From: Candidatus Saccharimonadota bacterium
GTDB taxonomy: Bacteria; Patescibacteriota; Saccharimonadia; Saccharimonadales; Saccharimonadaceae
Assembly (NCBI GenBank): GCA_017404955.1
Contig: JAFRBH010000011.1
Coordinates: 1 to 45,452 of the forward strand
Length of the DNA stretch: 45,452 nucleotides
Direction of reading: 5' to 3'
Part shown: positions 23,379-31,916 of the stretch, in pieces
Layout of the letters: each line of letters opens with the position of its first letter
How positions within the stretch are numbered: position 1 is the stretch's first letter
The notes under the pieces: generated by a model
Told to the model about the DNA's origin: nothing
Seen by the model: only the letters and a program-made list of their open reading frames with translations
Databases searched by the model: none
Translations under genes and position numbers: made by a program

Positions 23379-25004
23379 CTACGCTTCTATCTGATAAAAC
23401 TTTTTCGTACCAATTTTTTTGAGATAAATCGCGAGCAGAACAAACAATACCGCATAAATCAAAACGCCAATTGCCAAAACTAGATCCATTGGCATGCCGC
23501 TAGAAATAGTCACGATAATCAGATATGCTGACAACATCGTCATACCCATACCGACAAATGTCGCCACCATTGAGCTGGTACTTTGCTTTACTACCTCTGC
23601 ATCCGATGTCGCATTCATCTTTGGATATTTCAAATTCATAGCAACGCCAATCATCTCCGCCACCATCGGCAAAATGAAAGAGGCTAATAAAATTAGCAAA
23701 ATCTGCAACACTGAGAAATCGAATCTCACAAACATCACAATATCACCCGCCAAGATGAATGGCATCATAATCAACACTGCCGAGAACACCTTGCTCATGA
23801 TAATTGTAATTGGCTTTACTGGCAAAGTTTTCAAGATATTAAACGCTCTTCCTTCTAGGGAAATCACCGAGCTAGTAATTGACGACATCAAGGAAGCCAT
23901 AATCAAAAGTCCAAAGAGCAAAGCTGGCCCAAAATTTTTAGCAATTTCTCCAAAACCATCAGCCGCTTCTACCCCATAGCCTTTAAGAAAACCTGCCAAG
24001 CTATCAAAATTGATGCTAATTATAATCGTGGCTACTAGAAAGAGTACTAGGCCAAAACCTGCATTGATTACGAATACCGGTGTATCGATAAATTTATTAA
24101 GTTCCTTACGGACAATTGCGCCCACTACACTATGCTTTTTAATTTCATATTCGAGTTTTCTCGCGCCTACTTTTACAACTTTGGCTCTAGAATTGATCCT
24201 AAAATAAATCTTACCCAGCACCAATACCATTAGCCCAAATAGCGCCACATTAATACCTAAAAAGATCACAAAATTCAACCAATTAAAATCTGTTACCATA
24301 CCTACATAGGCCCCCGCTGGGTAATAAAGCTTGGTCAAAAGATCATTAACTGAAGTCGCATGCTTGGCAAGCTCCGTCATCAAACTTTCTAAATTACCAA
24401 CTACGGCCAACACACCTAAAAGCACAGCGGTAGTTAGAATAATTTGCGCCAAATTTTTCATCTTAAAATGCGAGGAAACACCTGTTACTGCACCGCCGAT
24501 AATACAAGCGAGCACGATTGGAATCACCGGCAAGAAAATCAGCGCCGCAACCGATGCCAAGAAGAATGTCCAATCTACTCCTACTCGTAATGCATAGGCC
24601 AACATTGCTGGCAACATAAATAGCGTATTATAAGCTACCTCAAACACATAGAGTTTAAACACTCTAACAAATAACACTGTTGATTTTTTAATTGGCAAAG
24701 AAAACATCAAACTGTCATCTTTGCAGTTGAAAAGCAAACTCCCAGCTTTATAAACGCCTTCTATTAAGGTCAAAGCTGCAGTAATCAGCACGAAAAGTGT
24801 CAGCATTACAAAACCAGTTCCTGATTCTTCCAGGGAATCAAGCATGATATTGGCATAGCTAAAAATAGAGAAGCCAATAATAATCGCCAAAAATATTGGC
24901 AAAACTGGACTTTTCTTTTTGCCATTTTTGTTTCTTCGACCAATAGTAAAAAGACTCATCCCCTCGGTCATCGAAGCTTTAAGTAAAGAAACTAGTTTTC
25001 CCAT
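23379..25004 (-). CDS. ABC-2-type exporter permease
   Basis: A 541-residue protein with roughly twelve hydrophobic segments and large loops, basic N-terminus (RRNKNGKKKS), resembling the large ABC-2 permeases of Gram-positive exporters (YthQ-like). Its ATG shares one base with the stop of the ATPase gene (TAATG), so the pair is one transport operon. Substrate unknown; candidates are lipids, peptides or antimicrobials. Confidence 0.88.
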   Translation of the reverse strand: MGKLVSLLKASMTEGMSLFTIGRRNKNGKKKSPVLPIFLAIIIGFSIFSYANIMLDSLEESGTGFVMLTLFVLITAALTLIEGVYKAGSLLFNCKDDSLMFSLPIKKSTVLFVRVFKLYVFEVAYNTLFMLPAMLAYALRVGVDWTFFLASVAALIFLPVIPIVLACIIGGAVTGVSSHFKMKNLAQIILTTAVLLGVLAVVGNLESLMTELAKHATSVNDLLTKLYYPAGAYVGMVTDFNWLNFVIFLGINVALFGLMVLVLGKIYFRINSRAKVVKVGARKLEYEIKKHSVVGAIVRKELNKFIDTPVFVINAGFGLVLFLVATIIISINFDSLAGFLKGYGVEAADGFGEIAKNFGPALLFGLLIMASLMSSITSSVISLEGRAFNILKTLPVKPITIIMSKVFSAVLIMMPFILAGDIVMFVRFDFSVLQILLILLASFILPMVAEMIGVAMNLKYPKMNATSDAEVVKQSTSSMVATFVGMGMTMLSAYLIIVTISSGMPMDLVLAIGVLIYAVLFVLLAIYLKKIGTKKFYQIEA

Positions 25005-25708
25005 TATTTTTCTAACTCCAAGAAAATCTTTTCCAACGACTTATCGCCTTTCACCGCCTTCATACTACCAACTTTCAGAATTTCACCTTTCTTAATAATC
25101 GCCACCTTGGTACATAGCTTCTCAGCAACATCAAGAATATGCGTAGAGAAGAAAATCGTCTTTCCACTCTTGATCATCTCACGCATAATCTCTTTCATAT
25201 CAAACACTGCCTTTGGGTCAAGACCCACAAACGGCTCATCCATAATCAGGACTTTCGGCTCGTGCGCTAGTGCCGCCATTAGTGCCACTTTTTGCTTCAT
25301 GCCATGTGAAAATGAATCAATCGTATCATTCATATTCTTTTCCATTTCAAAAATCTTGGCATATTTTGCAACATTTTTTTCGCGTTTTTCTTGCGGCACC
25401 TCATACATATCACAAATAAAATCGATAAAATCAATCGCTTTCATGTTTTCGTAAAGTTCTGGGTTGTCCGGCACATAAGCCATTTCTTTTTTGCAGGAAA
25501 TCGCATCGGTTTTAATTGATTTACCATTAATCAGAATTTCTCCTTCATCAAAATCATGAATTCCAGTAATTGCCTTAATCAACGTAGTTTTACCAGCACC
25601 ATTATGCCCAATAAAAGCAAAAATTTCACCATCATCAACGTCAAAAGAAACATTTTTAAGCGCCGTTTTGTCGCCATACTTTTTGACTACATTCTTAATT
25701 TCAATCAT
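25004..25708 (-). CDS. ABC transporter ATP-binding protein
   Basis: A 234-residue ATPase. Walker A GHNGAGKTT, signature FSHGMKQK (a variant of LSGGQ with Phe-Ser-His), Walker B VLIMDEPFVGLDP, switch His in STHILD. The family is the CcmA/NatA-like ATPases that pair with ABC-2 permeases. A GAGG site precedes the ATG, and TATAAT lies about 30 nt upstream. Confidence 0.95.
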   Translation of the reverse strand: MIEIKNVVKKYGDKTALKNVSFDVDDGEIFAFIGHNGAGKTTLIKAITGIHDFDEGEILINGKSIKTDAISCKKEMAYVPDNPELYENMKAIDFIDFICDMYEVPQEKREKNVAKYAKIFEMEKNMNDTIDSFSHGMKQKVALMAALAHEPKVLIMDEPFVGLDPKAVFDMKEIMREMIKSGKTIFFSTHILDVAEKLCTKVAIIKKGEILKVGSMKAVKGDKSLEKIFLELEK

Positions 25709-25804
25709 TTTTTCCTCGCTATTTATTACTCTAATTATACCGCAAATTCAATTCGCCATGCTATAATTAAAATAACAATAACGGGAAAGGAGCTTTACTC
25801 AAAG

Positions 25805-26773
25805 ATGGACAATAAAACGGTTTACAAAAAGACTATTGGTTTCTCAATCCGTAGCCTATTGTGGGATTTACTTGCAACAATAATCTTTGTCGGCTGTATG
25901 GTAGCCGGATTTTTTATTTTAGAAAAAACTTCTAGCCTTGGGTTGCTTGGTCTTGGTGTCGGTGCTATCGTAGGTGGTATCTTTGCCTACCTCATTCTAC
26001 ATTTCATCGGTTACGCATATAAAGCCGGACAAATTGCTATGATGACTAAAGCCGTTTCCGAAGGAAAACTTCCAGAAGACACCATCGGTGAAGGTAAAAA
26101 AATCGTTAAAGAACGTTTTGGTACTGTCGCTGCCTATTTCGCAATTACCGGTGTTATCAAAGGCATCTTTAGACAAATCGGCAATGGTATTACAGCTATT
26201 GGCAATGCTGTTGGCGGAGATGCTGGCGGAACCATCGGTGGCACCATCAGCGCCGTCATCGAAACTATTGTCGCCTATCTTTGTGACTGTTGTCTTGGTT
26301 GGGTATTCTACAGAAAAGATGAAAAAGCTTCCAAGGCTACTTTGGAAGGCGCAGTCATCTTCTTCAAACATGGCAAAACTTTGGCCAAAAATCTCGGCCG
26401 AGTCTTTGGCATCAGCATCATTTCATTCATTCTTATCGGTGGCATTTTCTTCGGTATTTCTTGGCTTATTATGCAAGCCTTCCCAAATCTGTTCTCAAGC
26501 CTCAGCGCTGCTATCGCTGAAATCAGCGAAAATGTACCGGCTTGGGCTTCCGATACTACCACTCTCACTCTTGTCTGTGCAGGTCTTACCGGCATAGTCA
26601 TGTGGAGTATTATTCATTCTACTTTCGTTCGCCCATTCATCTTAGTTGGCGTGCTTAGAAACTTTATCAAATCTGGCATCGAAGACAAGCCATCAGAAAA
26701 ATCATTTGATGAATTAGACGAAAAATCCAAAAAATTCAAAGAACTCCACGCAAAAATAGAAGCTGAAATTTAA
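25805..26773 (+). CDS. Hypothetical multi-pass membrane protein (322 aa)
   Basis: A 322-residue protein with about six hydrophobic segments: two near residues 20-70, a Gly-rich pair around 105-170 (ending in CDCCLGWVFY), and two near 205-235 and 255-280. The C-terminus is charged and cytoplasmic-looking. No family recognised. TGCTATAAT and GGAAAGGAG precede the ATG (12-nt spacing). The open frame upstream of the ATG runs through the promoter and the convergent-side ABC gene and is not coding. A terminator follows the stop. Confidence 0.8.
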   Translation: MDNKTVYKKTIGFSIRSLLWDLLATIIFVGCMVAGFFILEKTSSLGLLGLGVGAIVGGIFAYLILHFIGYAYKAGQIAMMTKAVSEGKLPEDTIGEGKKIVKERFGTVAAYFAITGVIKGIFRQIGNGITAIGNAVGGDAGGTIGGTISAVIETIVAYLCDCCLGWVFYRKDEKASKATLEGAVIFFKHGKTLAKNLGRVFGISIISFILIGGIFFGISWLIMQAFPNLFSSLSAAIAEISENVPAWASDTTTLTLVCAGLTGIVMWSIIHSTFVRPFILVGVLRNFIKSGIEDKPSEKSFDELDEKSKKFKELHAKIEAEI

Positions 26774-26780
26774 ATTACCT

Positions 26781-26809
26781 AAAGACCCGCGAGATGCGGG
26801 TCTTTTTTT
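26781..26809 (+). terminator. Terminator after the 322-aa membrane protein
   Basis: AAAGACCCGC-GAGAT-GCGGGTCTTT with a run of seven T. Confidence 0.92.
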
Positions 26810-26826
26810 GTGCTATAGTATATAGT

Positions 26827-27378
26827 ATGTTAGAAGTGATTATTAGCACCATCATTATCTCTGCGATTGGCACGCTAGCCCACTTTCTTTATGACATTAC
26901 CAAACATAATAAATTCATTGGCCTTTTTACTGCCGTCAACGAAAGCACTTGGGAACACATCAAAATCGCCCTTACCCCAATCTTACTCTGGGGGCTCTAT
27001 GACGGCTTTATCTATGGTGAAAACCCCAATTATTTTCTCGCTAAATTCGTAGCTTTACTTACGCCAATTATCGTCATTCCTGCCATTTTCTACACCTACA
27101 AATCCATTTCTAAAAAAGCTTTGCTCTCCATTGATATCCCCACTTTCTGCCTTACAATTTTCCTTAGCCAGTTCTTTTTCTGGTTGCTAATTAGCATGCC
27201 AGAAATTCCTTACATCTTTGAATACCTATCTTGTATTGGTGTGTTCGTCATTTACGGCGCTTACGCTGCGCTGACTCTAATGCCCCTAAAATTCTTTATT
27301 TTCAAGGATCCGATTTCCAAAAAATACGGCTTTCCTGCTCACACCGAAATCTTTAGTATTTTTAAGAAGAAACACTAG
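26827..27378 (+). CDS. DUF6512-like membrane protein
   Basis: A 183-residue protein with five or six hydrophobic segments. The AVNESTWEHIK motif in the first cytoplasmic/periplasmic loop, the position of the first helix and the C-terminal FPAHTEIFS are what I know from DUF6512 proteins of Gram-positive bacteria; function unknown. TGCTATAGT ends 7 nt before the ATG, so the transcript is likely leaderless. Forms an operon with the MFS-like gene 11 bp downstream. Confidence 0.78.
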   Translation: MLEVIISTIIISAIGTLAHFLYDITKHNKFIGLFTAVNESTWEHIKIALTPILLWGLYDGFIYGENPNYFLAKFVALLTPIIVIPAIFYTYKSISKKALLSIDIPTFCLTIFLSQFFFWLLISMPEIPYIFEYLSCIGVFVIYGAYAALTLMPLKFFIFKDPISKKYGFPAHTEIFSIFKKKH

Positions 27379-27389
27379 AGAACAAACTA

Positions 27390-28586
27390 ATGTCAACCCA
27401 GAAATTATCATTTCCTACCAAGATTTTAATTCTAGATAATATACTCTGCAAAATTTTCTCAGTCTTTACGGGTATTTTTCTTTCAGCTTACTTCTACCAA
27501 GTTTCTGAAACATATATTTTCCAGCTAGCACTCTATAATGTCGTGGGGTGGGTTTTTGCTACTATTGGCGCCCTCGCTCTTGCAGACATCATCAAACGTA
27601 AAGACAAAATCTGGATTTATAGAATAGGAATAGTTGTCAAAATGCTATTTGCTTTTACGATTTTAATTCTTGGGCAAGATATCACCAACCACGTGATTTC
27701 GATAGGCATTATGTATGGTCTCGTGACTGCTACTACCGGTTTTCCTTTCAATATGATTGAATCGGAAAACATTACCAACCGCGAAAGGATTAAATATCTT
27801 GGGTACGGTCATGCTTTAACTGGGATTGTAAGTATTGTCGCTCCAATTTTAATCGGTCGCTATATTACCAAGATTGGTTATAGCGATACTGCTGTGCCAA
27901 TTATAGTTCTTACTATGACTGAACTTCTAGTTAGTTTCTTCTTAAAATCAAAAAATGAAACCACCAAAAAGTTGTGTCTTAAAAAATTTTACAAAAAGTT
28001 CAAAAAAGACAAGACTCTGTGGAGGCTATATTTAATAGAATTTCTAAAAGGCATCAACCGTAATGGCGTGATGAGTCTAGTAGCTGCACTCATTATCATA
28101 AAAGCGCTTCCAAATGATACTGCCATAGGCGACTGGTCTGCAGTATTTGCAGGTTTAAGCACTATAGCAATGTTTCTTTTTGCAAAATTTTACAAAAAGT
28201 CCCAGCAAACTTTGGTAGTAACGCTATCTTGTATTATCATAGTCATTTTTACAATTATGATAATTCTTTCTCCGAATTTCGTGTCGGTCATCTTGTACAA
28301 TATATCCTATGATGTCTTCTTGTTCGTTATAGACAGGATCAGCAACGCCAACCTCTTTGACTATTCCACCAAAGGTGAGTATGGGATAAAATACAACACT
28401 GAATATTTTACCTACCGAGAAATGTTTTTGAACGCCGGCAGATTCATCGGCTATCTTGCCCTTATGATCTTAGCAGTGTCTAGCATGCTTTCCGAGTCGC
28501 TAAACATTATGTTTGTCGTAATTATCATATCCATAGTAATCATGTCTGGCCTAATTCTCGTCACTAAAATTCCAGAGAAAAATTAG
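27390..28586 (+). CDS. MFS-type transporter
   Basis: A 398-residue protein with twelve likely transmembrane segments and a charged central loop (about 190-212), as in the major facilitator superfamily. ADIIKRKDKIWIYRIG between helices 2 and 3 is a weak version of the MFS loop motif. No substrate can be inferred. Its stop codon TAG is also the first three bases of the thyX-flanking repeat at 28584. Confidence 0.82.
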   Translation: MSTQKLSFPTKILILDNILCKIFSVFTGIFLSAYFYQVSETYIFQLALYNVVGWVFATIGALALADIIKRKDKIWIYRIGIVVKMLFAFTILILGQDITNHVISIGIMYGLVTATTGFPFNMIESENITNRERIKYLGYGHALTGIVSIVAPILIGRYITKIGYSDTAVPIIVLTMTELLVSFFLKSKNETTKKLCLKKFYKKFKKDKTLWRLYLIEFLKGINRNGVMSLVAALIIIKALPNDTAIGDWSAVFAGLSTIAMFLFAKFYKKSQQTLVVTLSCIIIVIFTIMIILSPNFVSVILYNISYDVFLFVIDRISNANLFDYSTKGEYGIKYNTEYFTYREMFLNAGRFIGYLALMILAVSSMLSESLNIMFVVIIISIVIMSGLILVTKIPEKN

Positions 28587-28639
28587 TCAAATTTCGACTA
28601 TTCGCTCGGTTGGCAGAAGCGTCTGGACGAAGTTCGAAC
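28584..28639 (+). repeat. ~57-bp direct repeat flanking thyX, left copy
   Basis: A small hairpin TAGTC-AAATTT-C-GACTA is followed by GCAGAAGCGTCTGGACGAAG and TTCGAAC. The copy at 29990 matches at about 50 of 57 positions. The hairpin arm changes are compensatory (TAGTC/GACTA here, TAGCC/GGCTA there), so the pairing is kept. On the minus strand the unit ends like a tRNA 3' end (GTTCGAAC...CGCTTCTGCCA). Confidence 0.8.
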
Positions 28640-28652
28640 AGCTTTACCCATT

Positions 28653-28679
28653 AAAAAGGGTCTCTTTAGAGACCCTTTA
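28653..28679. terminator. Bidirectional terminator between MFS gene and thyX
   Basis: AAAAGGGTCTC-TTTA-GAGACCCTTT, a 10-bp stem between convergent genes. Confidence 0.88.
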
Positions 28680-28694
28680 GTTGTCCTAGAGGTA

Positions 28695-29849
28695 TTATAC
28701 TTCGCGCGTAAACGCTTGAAGCTGCCCAAGCGGGCAAGGCCGATTGCAAGAGTAAAAGCCAAACTGGCACTTGGTTTTTTTGTAATATTCCTTGAGTGAA
28801 AGCTGTTGAGCATACTCGTCTACTTTGTTATAGTATCGATCAAGGGTTTTCTCTGTTTGCATACAGATTTCCCATTGCGTCGCGCCACAAAGTCTCTCAT
28901 TGCATTTCATAAGAAAGTCCTCAAGGCATCCTCTCTCGTTGATCATAACCATCATACCTTGCGGATAATTATTGGCTACAAGTTCCATGTCATCTAGATA
29001 TTCTAGCCGAACCCCATCGTTTGCCCTTATTAACATCGGTACAAAGAAAGTCCTATTTGTCTGTGGCGACGCTATGGTCATTTCATAATTCAGCGAACGG
29101 TGCCTCTGTGCTTGCGCCAGCTGCGCAAAAGTCCCGGAATAATTCGTAGAATAAACATCTCCATAATATTCTATGCGTTTCCGTGTTGCAAAAAGGGAAA
29201 GTTCCCGACCTTTATTATCTCGTATTTCCTCACAGTTCAAAACCGAACGCAAAGCCTTTGCAGTCTCGTCAAGCCACGGTCTTAATTTCTGATAGAAATC
29301 ATCCGGCATTCTTTCTGCCAATCTCGGAGATTCCAAAAAGCCTATCAGATAATTTCCCTGACGGAAATCGACTGTATATTCCATCGTTGTTGACGGCGTA
29401 AAAACCGAGATAAAATACCGCGCATTCTCTTGTGCTAGTTTTCGCACCGTCGTATCGTCCAGCTGTGGATATCTTTCATGAATCAGCTTCTCGAATTTTT
29501 CGATCCATTTTTCGTACAGTTCTTTCTCTATTCCACTTGTCTTCATCTTTGTGTATCGCGCCGACTTCTCCGAAGTATTGTAATCTTTTTCGTTGTTCAA
29601 AATCATTGCGATAATCTTCGGGATTCCGGAGATTAGTAAATTGTAGCTTGTGTGTCCAGATACGCTGTGATGTCCCGAGCCAGCAGTCCCGTTAAATCTT
29701 GCTAACGTCTTTTCTTTAGATTCAGCTAAGATTTTGTCAAAATCATCCTTCATATAACAAATTCCTGCTGAGTGCCCAGAGAAAAGCTTTGCTTCTGCAA
29801 TAGGTAATCTGTAGCCAGGTTGTGTCGAGCCAATTACCGTAATATTCAT
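28695..29849 (-). CDS. thyX: Flavin-dependent thymidylate synthase, two-lobed ThyX-like
   Basis: A 384-residue ThyX-like protein for dUMP to dTMP conversion with methylene-THF and FAD. The ThyX signature RHRxxSxNxxSxRY is split: the C-terminal lobe has QRHRSLNYEMTI (about residue 245), while the N-terminal lobe has LNNEKDYNTSEKSARYTK (about 92-108), keeping the SxRY end but not RHR. Both lobes share a preceding hydrophobic helix. This suggests an internal duplication with split function, as in the larger chlamydial ThyX proteins. The C-terminus adds a Cys-rich segment CQFGFYSCNRPCPLG. TAGGAGGT precedes the ATG; TGTATAAT lies further up. Confidence 0.85.
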   Translation of the reverse strand: MNITVIGSTQPGYRLPIAEAKLFSGHSAGICYMKDDFDKILAESKEKTLARFNGTAGSGHHSVSGHTSYNLLISGIPKIIAMILNNEKDYNTSEKSARYTKMKTSGIEKELYEKWIEKFEKLIHERYPQLDDTTVRKLAQENARYFISVFTPSTTMEYTVDFRQGNYLIGFLESPRLAERMPDDFYQKLRPWLDETAKALRSVLNCEEIRDNKGRELSLFATRKRIEYYGDVYSTNYSGTFAQLAQAQRHRSLNYEMTIASPQTNRTFFVPMLIRANDGVRLEYLDDMELVANNYPQGMMVMINERGCLEDFLMKCNERLCGATQWEICMQTEKTLDRYYNKVDEYAQQLSLKEYYKKTKCQFGFYSCNRPCPLGQLQAFTREV

Positions 29850-29989
29850 ACGTATACCTCCTAAAAATAAATGTACTAATAAATGATTACTCTGACGTCA
29901 ATTATACAGCTTTTAATTTTCCACAACAATCATAAGCGTTGTGACAACCTCATATTTAAACTTCGAACAAGCTCAGAACAGAGAAAAAA

Positions 29990-30046
29990 TAGCCAAATTT
30001 CGGCTATTCGTTCCGTTTGGCGGAAGCGTCTGGACGAAGTTCGAAC
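29990..30046 (+). repeat. ~57-bp direct repeat flanking thyX, right copy
   Basis: Same unit as 28584-28639, with hairpin TAGCC-AAATTT-C-GGCTA, a second hairpin TTCCG-TTTGG-CGGAA, then GTCTGGACGAAGTTCGAAC. It contains TGGCGGAAGCG, which is identical to the CCA/acceptor end of the tRNA-Ser genes in this window. With the left copy it brackets a 1.4-kb segment holding only thyX. Confidence 0.8.
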
Positions 30047-30144
30047 CGGTTTAATAACTAGACAACATCGACAAAATATGGTAAAATAAAAGTTGAATTT
30101 GGTGTTATAAACCAAATAGTATTTTTATAGAAAGGGGATTAGCG

Positions 30145-30738
30145 ATGGATATAGAAACCAGAAGTTCAATTTTTCTCGCCGATAAGTATTTTAGAGATAA
30201 AATCGACAAAATAGTGTTGTATGGAACAGGAGGCCACTTATATAATCTAAGTAGAGAAATCTACAACCCAAGAGGTGGATTTTGCTATCTACTTACGGCT
30301 TGGGCCTTACTTGGTTTAGGCCCAGAAGATACCCGAGTTTGTGGGGAAGTTGATGTATTTACACACGATGGACGACTCGCAGGGAAAGGCTATAAACATG
30401 CTTGGGTAGAATTTCAAGCAAAAGACGACTGTTTTGTATATGATCCACTGTATGACTTTGTAATACCGAGAGATCTCTACTACGAGATTTGTCACCCTGG
30501 GAAAATAACCTCAAGGAAAACTTGGCGTGAAATACTCAAACAGTACCTGAACAAAAGATATGCCTTTCAAGTTGATGAAGAAATTTGGCAATTTAAAAGT
30601 GAGGAGGAAACTGGACGCGATAAAGATGAAATGAACGGATATATCTTCAATGCTCTGCAAAAAGGACGTATTCATGGTTGGCACATTGAAGATGACGGCC
30701 TTATTGAGGCTTTCATCGCCTACGATCCTCGCTTTTAA
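30145..30738 (+). CDS. Hypothetical protein with papain/transglutaminase-like Cys-His-Asp arrangement
   Basis: A 197-residue soluble protein. Cys in GGFCYLLTAWALLGLG (about residue 47), His in KHAWVEF (about 90) and Asp in YDPLYDF (about 103) are spaced and set like the catalytic triad of transglutaminase-like or papain-fold bacterial enzymes: a Cys at the start of a helix, and His and Asp in adjacent strands. No close family recognised. A leader hairpin (TTTGG...CCAAA) and GAAAGGGG precede the ATG; a terminator follows. Could be a peptidase, deamidase or host-directed effector. Confidence 0.7.
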   Translation: MDIETRSSIFLADKYFRDKIDKIVLYGTGGHLYNLSREIYNPRGGFCYLLTAWALLGLGPEDTRVCGEVDVFTHDGRLAGKGYKHAWVEFQAKDDCFVYDPLYDFVIPRDLYYEICHPGKITSRKTWREILKQYLNKRYAFQVDEEIWQFKSEEETGRDKDEMNGYIFNALQKGRIHGWHIEDDGLIEAFIAYDPRF

Positions 30739-30744
30739 TAAACT

Positions 30745-30773
30745 AAAACCACACGTATCTAGTGTGGTTTTTT
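30745..30773 (+). terminator. Terminator of the 197-aa gene
   Basis: AAACCACAC-GTATCTA-GTGTGGTTT and T run. Confidence 0.9.
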
Positions 30774-30792
30774 ATGGCTTTGAAAGCCTCAA

Positions 30793-30816
30793 TAAAAATA
30801 CGAGAGCAAGCTCTCG
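30793..30816 (-). terminator. Terminator downstream of tRNA-Ser(CGA)
   Basis: CGAGAGC-TT-GCTCTCG then ATTTTTATT on the minus strand; the same hairpin type as near 16121. Confidence 0.7.
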
Positions 30817-30827
30817 ATTTTATTTTT

Positions 30828-30917
30828 TGGCGGAAGCGAGAGGATTCGAACCTCCGAACGGCGTAAACCGTCACACGATTTCGAGTCGTGCGCCTTCAAC
30901 CACTCGGCCACGCTTCC
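30828..30917 (-). tRNA. tRNA-Ser (anticodon CGA)
   Basis: Class II cloverleaf. Acceptor GGAAGCG/CGCTTCC, anticodon stem CACGA/TCGTG with loop CTCGAAA (anticodon CGA), long variable arm, T arm GGTTCGAATCC, encoded CCA. Confidence 0.95.
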
Positions 30918-30938
30918 ACCTGTAATTATACCACAGGT

Positions 30939-31817
30939 CTACCATCTACCACAGGCGAGGCCATATTCTGCACAAAACGCCTCAGAAAGCGCATAATTAC
31001 TATCTAACGGGCCAATTATGTAGCCATAGTTAGCACCATCATAAGAAAAACTACCACCGGTTACCTGCAGAGCCGCCGCTGGCGCATATCTATGCCAAGT
31101 TATTGGGTCATACCAAAAATCCATGTAATAATTACCATTAACCAATATCATGAAAGCTGGTGCAGAACCGCCATCTCTAGAAACTGACGCATTCGGATAG
31201 AGCTGGATATATGAACTGTTCAAATTATAATCTGATAAGCCAATTAGATTAATCTGATTTACCGGCTCAGTAATAACTTCACTAGAAATTGCTTCAGAAG
31301 AAATTAGGTTTCCATTTCTGTAAGTCAATTTATTCGTAATTCTTTTGCGACCATTAGCTCCTGCACTAGCAACACGTACTTCACCCCTTGGTAAATTCAC
31401 TTCATTTCTTGTTTCAACAGAGAAGGGAATATCCTCTTCAGAAAAAGTCTCCTCATAAGAAATCACATCTGGTACCTCAGGATTCTCTGTACTGGAATTA
31501 TCCCTACCATCGCTAGATTTACTATTAGAATCAGTAGAACTATCCGAGCTATCCTTTTTTTTCGAACCCTCATCTTCATCTGACTTTTTCTTGTCAAAGC
31601 TATCTTCATCAGAAATTATTTCATCATTTTTGCCACTATTATACTTCTTATTCCTACCACTATTGACACTAGAAGAGCTATCCGAATCAGTTCCTACCGC
31701 TACATAGTCGTTATTTGTCAAAATAAAACCCGTTATCGTTCCACCAGCTAACAAGGCTACTGCAGCAACAGAAGAAATTATGCCTAATTTTATTTTTTGG
31801 TTTTTTGTTTTTAACAT
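30939..31817 (-). CDS. Membrane-anchored G5-domain surface protein
   Basis: A 292-residue protein: basic start and one hydrophobic anchor (about 10-33), a ~85-residue Ser/Asp/Lys-rich linker, then a G5 domain (about 120-195; EEDIPFSVETRNEV, LPRGEVRV, GANGRKRITN, EVITEPVNQI). The remaining ~95 residues have aromatic-rich repeats (NGNYYMDFWYDPITWHRYAP) and end in two Cys. G5 domains bind N-acetylglucosamine-containing polymers in wall and adhesion proteins, so surface location and glycan binding are inferred. Located immediately upstream of tRNA-Ser on the same strand. Confidence 0.9.
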   Translation of the reverse strand: MLKTKNQKIKLGIISSVAAVALLAGGTITGFILTNNDYVAVGTDSDSSSSVNSGRNKKYNSGKNDEIISDEDSFDKKKSDEDEGSKKKDSSDSSTDSNSKSSDGRDNSSTENPEVPDVISYEETFSEEDIPFSVETRNEVNLPRGEVRVASAGANGRKRITNKLTYRNGNLISSEAISSEVITEPVNQINLIGLSDYNLNSSYIQLYPNASVSRDGGSAPAFMILVNGNYYMDFWYDPITWHRYAPAAALQVTGGSFSYDGANYGYIIGPLDSNYALSEAFCAEYGLACGRW

Positions 31818-31916
31818 TTTGCTATTCTAATATAGCATAAGAAGTATAATCTGTAAAGGGGTAAACTTGAAATGATATGGCTGACCAAATCAGATACGAT
31901 TTTTCTACAAGTCAAG

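Noticed and set aside
28598..30115. Several short frames with RTSSRRF-type residues around thyX
   Set aside because: They are translations of the ~57-bp direct repeat, not genes.
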